This document shows positions 31,039 to 36,084 of a DNA stretch of 36,084 nucleotides, in pieces. Positions within the stretch are counted from its first letter, which is position 1, and every line of letters starts with the position of its first letter. Under the pieces are notes generated by a model. The model worked only from the letters and a program-made list of their open reading frames with translations. It was not told the origin of the DNA and ran no database searches. A program made the translations under genes and the position numbers. The DNA comes from Luteitalea sp. (lineage in GTDB: Bacteria; Acidobacteriota; Vicinamibacteria; Vicinamibacterales; Vicinamibacteraceae), in the NCBI GenBank assembly GCA_009377605.1, contig WHTT01000059.1:1-36084 (forward strand), written 5' to 3'.

Positions 31039-32127
31039 TCACCCTGACTGCTGAACCGACGTGAGCGGAATGGCCTTGAAGCTCGCAATGGACACTTGTG
31101 CCGCTGCCCGCTCGGCCGCCCCGAGAAAAGCATGCGTCGCGGGCGACCCCGGCTCGGCCACCACGATCGGCACACCTGTATCCCCGCCCACACGAATGGG
31201 CTCGTAGAGTGGGATCTGGCCGAGGAACGGCACGTCGAGCTCCTCTGACAACCGCTCACCACCGCCCTTGCCGAAGATGTCGCTCTCGCGTCCACACGCG
31301 CTACACACGAAATGGCTCATGTTCTCGATGAGCCCAATCACGGGGATCCGGAGCTTACGATACATGGCCACCGCACGGCGCGTATCAGCCAGCGACACCG
31401 TCTGCGGCGTCGTGACGACAATGGCACCCGCGACCGGAACGGTTTGACTCAGGCTCAGCGCCACGTCTCCGGTGCCGGGAGGCAGATCGACCAGCAAGTA
31501 GTCCAGATTGTCCCAGCGCACCTTGCGGAAGAACTGTTGAATGATGCCGTGCAGCATCGGACCACGCCAAATGATCGGTGAGTCATCACCCGCGAGAAAT
31601 CCCATCGAGACAACCTGGAGATCGTACTTCTCCGCCGGCACGATCTTGTTGCCATCGCTCGCGAGTTGCGTGCGGACGCCGAGCATAATGGGCACATTCG
31701 GACCGTAGATGTCGCCGTCCAGCATGCCCACCCGACCCCCGCATGCCGCGAGCGCGAGCGCCACGTTCACGGCGACGGTCGTCTTTCCGACGCCGCCCTT
31801 GCCCGCGCCCACGGCGACGACGTTCTTGACACCGGGGACCGGCATGCGCCCCGCCTCGGGCGTCACGCTTCGCACGCTTGCCGTCATCGTCACGTCCACC
31901 GTGCTGACGCCAGGCAGCTGCGCCACCACCGCACGCGCCTGTCCACGAAGCTGATCTTTCACGGGGCACGCGGGAGTGGTGAGCTCGATGGCAAAGGACA
32001 CTTGCTCTCCTTGGACCCGCAGCTCTTTCACGAAACCAAGGCTCACGATGTCACGGTGCAGATCTGGATCGTGGACGACTTTCAGCGCCTCGAGCACGGC
32101 GCTTTCAGTGACTGAATGGGATGGCAT
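31039..32127 (-). CDS. Mrp/ApbC-type iron-sulfur cluster carrier ATPase
   Basis: The 362-aa protein has an N-terminal MIP18/DUF59 domain (VLEALKVVHDPDLHRDIVSLGFVKEL) and a ParA/MinD-like ATPase with Walker A GKGGVGKTTVAVN, DGDIYGPNVPIMLG and LLVDLPPGTGDVALS. The CSACG motif (FVCSACGRESDIFG) carries the CXXC that binds the bridging 4Fe-4S cluster. It delivers clusters to target proteins, which fits the many iron-sulfur enzymes in the window. A GGAG site precedes the ATG. It follows the amidotransferase gene by 28 bases, and is convergent with the MerR gene. Confidence 0.94.
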   Translation of the reverse strand: MPSHSVTESAVLEALKVVHDPDLHRDIVSLGFVKELRVQGEQVSFAIELTTPACPVKDQLRGQARAVVAQLPGVSTVDVTMTASVRSVTPEAGRMPVPGVKNVVAVGAGKGGVGKTTVAVNVALALAACGGRVGMLDGDIYGPNVPIMLGVRTQLASDGNKIVPAEKYDLQVVSMGFLAGDDSPIIWRGPMLHGIIQQFFRKVRWDNLDYLLVDLPPGTGDVALSLSQTVPVAGAIVVTTPQTVSLADTRRAVAMYRKLRIPVIGLIENMSHFVCSACGRESDIFGKGGGERLSEELDVPFLGQIPLYEPIRVGGDTGVPIVVAEPGSPATHAFLGAAERAAAQVSIASFKAIPLTSVQQSG

Positions 32128-32155
32128 GAACGCATCTCCAGGTGTGCGGAGCCCA

Positions 32156-32842
32156 CTAGCTCGTCGATGGTTCCACTCGCGCCGCTTGGAAGAAGCGGCT
32201 GATTATCCTTCGCCCAGTTCGCTCGACCTCGACGCGGCGCTCCTCATCGATCAATGTGCCCGGCGGCAAGCGTGTTGCCCACGTGAGCGCAAGCGAGCGA
32301 TCGACCTCCACATGGAACTGCAATGCGTAGGCACACGCTCCGACACGAAAGGCCTGGTTCGCGTACAGGCAACTCCGCGCAAGATGCGTCGCACCCGGAG
32401 GCAACTCGAACGTATCCTCGTGCCAATGAATGACGGGCAGAGTCGCGCCCGCCCCTCCAAGCACCGCGTCCCTCAGTCCTTCGGCGGTCAAGCTCACGTC
32501 GCCCACGCCGATCTCCGCCGCTGGTCCTTTGTCGACGCGAGCGCCGAGAGCGGCCGCCAAGAGCTGTGCCACCAGGCAGACCCCAAGAACCGGCAGGCCG
32601 CGCTCCACGCACGCGCGCAGGAGCTGCTGCTCGGGGGTGAGGTACGGATACAAGACTGTGTCGTGGACTCCCATGGGGCCACCCATGACGATCAGTCCGG
32701 CAACGTCGGCGACTGGGGGAATCGTGCCGCCGCAATCCAGGCGGCGCACCTCAATCGGCAGTCCACGCGCACGAGCCTCTGCGGCAATGAGTCCAGGGCT
32801 CTCCCACGCCACGTGCTGAAGGATGACCCACCTGCGTACCAT
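32156..32842 (-). CDS. Class I glutamine amidotransferase
   Basis: The 228-aa protein is a stand-alone GATase1 (GMP-synthase-like) domain: LIVMGGPMGVHDTVLYPYL, the nucleophile Cys in LPVLGVCLVAQLLAAALGA and the His-Glu pair in ALQFHVEVD, with HWHEDTFELPPGA between. Members hydrolyse gamma-glutamyl bonds or supply ammonia; partner unknown. The usual elbow GxCxGxQ is GVCLVAQ here, with Val for Gly. The ATG follows AAGG closely. It is probably cotranscribed with mrp. Confidence 0.9.
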   Translation of the reverse strand: MVRRWVILQHVAWESPGLIAAEARARGLPIEVRRLDCGGTIPPVADVAGLIVMGGPMGVHDTVLYPYLTPEQQLLRACVERGLPVLGVCLVAQLLAAALGARVDKGPAAEIGVGDVSLTAEGLRDAVLGGAGATLPVIHWHEDTFELPPGATHLARSCLYANQAFRVGACAYALQFHVEVDRSLALTWATRLPPGTLIDEERRVEVERTGRRIISRFFQAARVEPSTS

Positions 32843-32984
32843 GCCTTACGCCACCACGCTCTCGGGATCGGCCAGAACGTCCTCACTCCCGTCTCTCTCG
32901 AAAAGCCGGCCCCATCCGGTCACCATCTGCAGCGCTCGGAGACGGCCCGACCTCGAAGCGGCCAGCGGTACCCAGTCGTGGGAC

Positions 32985-33240
32985 AACTCACGTGCGGCAA
33001 GATGCCGCTGGTCACCGTTGGGCGCACTCGACATTGTCAGTGGACAGGTCCGCCTTCCTGAGGGCGCCAATCGCCCGGCCGCGGCGATTACGCCGTCAGA
33101 GGATTTGCTGGTCCTTGGCGAAATGGTCTCTGGCCACCTACAGCGCATAACGGAGCTGCTCCAATGCTTCCTCAAAGGATCCAGCGTTCGCCACCTCCCC
33201 GTTCGATGTCCTCGTGCTCGTGCCGCATGACGGTCAAGGA
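32985..33240 (-). pseudogene. Mosaic hemerythrin remnant
   Basis: Bases 32988 to about 33098 match the inner part of Hr1 (20933-21050). From about 33100 to 33240 they match Hr2 (21485-21630), so two neighbouring genes were joined with their ends lost. Small deletions shift the frame; after promoter P6 the first reading frame gives MRHEHEDIERGGGERWIL and stops. 32846-32985 keeps an open frame without clear similarity. Confidence 0.72.
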
Positions 33241-33242
33241 CG

Positions 33243-33284
33243 AAGATACCCACGGAGATCACCATTGTCTTTGCGCTGGCGCAA
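33243..33284 (-). promoter_or_regulatory. Crp/Fnr-type promoter P6
   Basis: Operator TTGCGCTGGCGCAA (plus reading) at 33271-33284, with symmetrical arms. On the minus strand -10 TATCTT at 33248-33243 at the standard offset. Its downstream part matches P1 and leads into the mosaic hemerythrin remnant. Confidence 0.72.
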
Positions 33285-33479
33285 AGAGACCAAAGAGGCG
33301 ATGCTCGTTGCCGACCCCGACGCTCAGAAATAGAGGTCGGGCCGTTCGGGTCACCGTCCATCGCTCCGCTGAGGTAGATGAGCGATCTCCACCACCCACA
33401 GCCGCGTGCCCTCGATCGGCTCGTCGAGCTCGAAGACGTTCGCTTCAAGGTGCGGGGCGCGACGGTTCGACGATGATGC

Positions 33480-33688
33480 GCGGGTGGTCGCCGGGGCCGC
33501 GACGCCCACAGCAGCAGCAGCAGCCGCCGGCGCGCGCTGTAAATCCGGAGGTCGCTGCCGAACGACTGCGCCCGTTCCCGCATGACCAGGAGCCCGAAAT
33601 GACCGTTCGCCGTCGAGACTGCGCGGGCGGGGCTCGTATCATCTATACAGATGGTCAGCCACGCAGGTGACGACGGTCTGTTGGGCAT
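33480..33688 (-). pseudogene. C-terminal piece of a sensor histidine kinase
   Basis: The minus strand codes STANGHFGLLVMRERAQSFG and SDLRIYSA, the last part of the ATPase domain of NarX/DegS-type histidine kinases (GHxGLxGMRERA). The kinase core is absent and the frame then runs through a CAG-repeat (33510-33524) into low-complexity sequence. A separate coherent stretch at 33360-33470 (HLEANVFELDEPIEGTRLWV) is not recognised. Confidence 0.55.
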
Positions 33689-34881
33689 GGGGCATAGACG
33701 CGCGCTCCTAGCGGTCCCCGTGCGGGGCGCCGCCGGATGAGTTCGAGGTTAATTCAAAAACGCGGTTTTGGCGCGGCGCAGGGACAATCATAGGGACAGT
33801 CATGGAGATCGTAGTCGCCGCGACGTGAGCCCGTTCGTGCGATCCCCTGCCCGATCAAACCGCGCTCATAAGTCACGCATCGCGCCCCCGTTTTGGTCCT
33901 CCGGTGGGCGCGAGCCTGAGCCGAAGCTTGAGTCGTAGGAGCCGATCGAGCGTGTCCTGCGGTCGGGTTGTGGTGCGACTTGATCGCACGTAGCACGTCG
34001 GATTGGCCGTCCGCACCTTCGCGGCAAATTCTGTCACGCCCATTGCGCGGATGACCTTACCAAGCGGAACCGCACGGGAACGCCTTGTTCAACAGCCCTG
34101 GGGAGAAACTCGCGCGCTAATTTTGGATTCCGCAGATCCTCAACGAGACCGACGTTTCAGTCTTCACTTCGTCTTGCCAAGGGGGTCGCCGTCCTCGCCA
34201 AAGTAGCTTCGATACCTGGCCCAGAACGCCAGACGGGCTTCCCGCACGCCGTGACAATTCGGCTCCGGTTGCGAACATTGGCTGCTGCCATTCCTCGAAC
34301 CGTGCCTTCTAACTCGGCCGAAGACGTTGAGAAGATGCATGCTGCGTGGATCAAATCATGCCTCTTGCAGGTGACGTTGTGGAGTCACCCCTACATCAAG
34401 GACGGAGATTTCTGAGTGAGCCGAGGGACGCCTGGTGGAAGACGAGGAGCTGATGCACCCGAAGCCCTCACGCTCTGGCGCATGATGATGTAAACACGTC
34501 TGGACTACGGATTCGAGCAGGTGCCCGCCCGTTCCAGCAGGTCAATCACGCCTTTGAAGCGTGTCGCCTGATCGCCCGCACCAGCGACGTCGACTGGTGC
34601 ATTTGGCACCCGGCGGCACAGCGAGCCCGTTACCGCTGTTCACGCCCACAGACCTCATCGATTTCGGCGTGCAGTCAAACTGTTGCCGCTGTCCCGCTCG
34701 AGTGACCGGTGATGTGGCGGTCAATCTGTCTGCGCGGAGCGATCGGTGAGGTGGCGGTGCTCGCGATGGCAGGACAGCAGGCAGACTGGCTTGATCTCGC
34801 GGAGGTCTCGCCGGCAAGATTGTGCGGGGCCGATGCGATGCCGGCTGCCAAGGAAGCACACCGTCAATGACCAGGACGGCT
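33689..34881. other. 1.2 kb with no recognisable gene
   Basis: Short open frames on both strands show no family similarity, no tRNA-like fold or inverted terminal repeats were noticed. A tandem pair AGGGACAATCAT / AGGGACAGTCAT lies at about 33778-33801. The base composition is somewhat lower in GC around 33740-34400 than in the flanks. It may be decayed genes. Confidence 0.5.
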
Positions 34882-36084
34882 TCAATAGCGCTCCGTCAAC
34901 ATGGCCATGAGGAACACGACCATGTTCCGCGCATCCCGCGCCAGGCACCAGGTGAAGGTCATCGGGTTGATACGCCACGGTTCGAAGCGACGCAGTTTAG
35001 CCGAGGTCTCGTGCCAGTAACGCGTCAGGGCTCGTCGCGATTCCAGGCTCGGTGCCGCGAAGACGTTCAGCCTCCGCCCGGCAGCGCGGAGCACTCGCGC
35101 CAGCTGGAAATCGGATGTGATGGCCTGCCGTGGCCCGTCGGCGGTTGATGCCGTGTCTTCGAGAGAGGTGCCGCCCGCCGTGGGCGCGCGGGAGCCGGGG
35201 TCGACGTACCCGCCGAGCGCCTCCCAGATGGCGTCCAGGCGCTGCCGCATCGTCGCGCTCAGTAACATCGTCGCGCGTTGGCCGGGATTACCGAGGCACC
35301 GCAGGCGCGAGGCGAGCTCTGCGTGGAGTCGACCCCATCCGAGCTTGATATGGGCGGGCGTCCGGGTTCGCGTGACGAAGTCGCACAACGCCTTCCAGGG
35401 GGCGTAGTCCGCGCGTGTGATCCGCGTCCGGAGCCACAGCTCTTGCATTTCGAGCGCGATCGCCAGATATGCGCGACACTGCGACGCGATCTCCGCGATC
35501 CGGCGGCGCAGGAATTGGACCCGGCCTTCGAGGGGGAGCGCTGGCCGTCGCGCTGTGCGACGCTTGAGCCGGAAGAATCCGGTGATCATCGGATGCGCGC
35601 CTTCCAGCATAGCGGCGCGATACCACACAAAGACCTTGAACAGCCCCCAGTAGGTGTGCGGATTCTGCCGGAGCAGGGCGCGCGCCATGTGCTCGAACGA
35701 ATAGAAGGTCCGCCACGCGTCACGAAACGCCCGCAGCCATTCCTCCTCGGACATTCGCGGATGCGGCTGGGTGACATGGAACGAGTCGAACTTGTTGTAG
35801 TCGCGGTCGAGCGGCGCGCCGGCGGCGACCGCCGCACGATGGTCCTGCGATCCCGGGAGTGGCGTCAGCAAGAAGAAGGACGCTTGATCGACCAGGAGCT
35901 CGTCGCGAAGGGCGCGGATGTCCGCCATGGCGCGCGCGTAGGTGTCGTGAGGGAAGCCGATGATGTAGCCGACGTGACAGACGACTCCCGCCTCGTGCCA
36001 CCGCGCGATGGCGGCACGATAGTCATCGACACGGTTCTGCCGCTTGCCCACGCTGCTCAGATTGTCCGCGCGAATCGATTCCAT
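34882..36084 (-). CDS. Radical SAM protein, C-terminal part (gene continues beyond window)
   Basis: The 400 visible residues begin inside the radical SAM barrel (MESIRADNLSSVGKRQNRVDDYRAAIARWHEAGVVCHVGYIIGFPHDT). They continue into the long helical C-terminus found in B12-binding radical SAM proteins of the bacteriochlorophyll/hopanoid type. The cysteine cluster motif and any cobalamin domain would lie outside the window. FLLTPLPGSQDHR and the conserved NKFDSFHVTQPHPRMS segment support the family. The extension after residue 190 is Arg-rich and helical; the end is Met/Trp-rich. Reaction not known. Confidence 0.8.
   Translation of the reverse strand: MESIRADNLSSVGKRQNRVDDYRAAIARWHEAGVVCHVGYIIGFPHDTYARAMADIRALRDELLVDQASFFLLTPLPGSQDHRAAVAAGAPLDRDYNKFDSFHVTQPHPRMSEEEWLRAFRDAWRTFYSFEHMARALLRQNPHTYWGLFKVFVWYRAAMLEGAHPMITGFFRLKRRTARRPALPLEGRVQFLRRRIAEIASQCRAYLAIALEMQELWLRTRITRADYAPWKALCDFVTRTRTPAHIKLGWGRLHAELASRLRCLGNPGQRATMLLSATMRQRLDAIWEALGGYVDPGSRAPTAGGTSLEDTASTADGPRQAITSDFQLARVLRAAGRRLNVFAAPSLESRRALTRYWHETSAKLRRFEPWRINPMTFTWCLARDARNMVVFLMAMLTERY

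Overview
The window is high-GC, gene-dense bacterial DNA. Three features suggest an Acidobacteriota-like soil or sediment bacterium, possibly of the Vicinamibacteria type: a cobalamin-dependent (class II) ribonucleotide reductase, a CRTAC1-type FG-GAP/ASPIC-UnbV protein, and several unusual respiratory cytochromes. This placement is an inference from gene content only. The common theme is respiration and handling of nitrogen oxides: nitrate reductase, a NirK-like copper protein, a cut azurin, three intact hemerythrins, a RIC/ScdA-type fragment, Crp/Fnr regulators, and copper and iron handling.

Left part (1-15 kb). On the minus strand lie nrdJ, with the first codons of a coupled gene at the window edge, a radical SAM/SPASM protein and a tellurite-resistance/dicarboxylate-type transporter. 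A small CMD-family gene follows on the plus strand. Next is a tightly overlapped minus-strand operon: hemerythrin, an unrecognised 194-aa protein, narG, narH, narJ, and a narI that carries an extra membrane helix and two cytochrome c domains. A divergent Crp/Fnr regulator with an unusual cysteine cluster sits upstream of it.

Middle (15-22 kb). A membrane cytochrome b is fused to a five-haem cytochrome c domain, one haem site being CX4CH. It is translationally coupled to an 842-aa FG-GAP/ASPIC-UnbV/TPR protein. A convergent minus-strand operon follows: DUF1858-like redox peptide, two hemerythrins, DUF488 and a CopD-like membrane protein.

Right part (22-36 kb) is the most remarkable. Six copies of a Crp/Fnr-type operator (core TTGCGC-N2-GCGCAA or a close variant) each have a -10-like hexamer at the same distance, centre +29.5 to +34.5. 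They drive a patchwork of intact genes (FTR1-type permease, NirK-like protein, lipoate ligase, a DUF1858/hemerythrin operon) and of gene pieces cut or joined at these promoters. The pieces are an AlkA domain cut at an operator, an azurin cut before its copper loop and joined to DUF542 and PdhA pieces, a two-parent hemerythrin mosaic, a NadA N-terminus, a histidine-kinase C-terminus, and two decayed Crp/Fnr genes each lying between two outward-facing operators. Intact genes in the same part encode an HMA-like protein, a MerR regulator, Mrp/ApbC, a class I glutamine amidotransferase and the C-terminal part of a radical SAM protein. About 1.2 kb (33.7-34.9 kb) shows no recognisable gene.

My reading is that the 22-33 kb part is a regulon of one Crp/Fnr-type nitrogen-oxide or oxygen sensor whose promoter modules have been duplicated and used as recombination junctions. 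A strain-chimeric or error-containing assembly is the main alternative.
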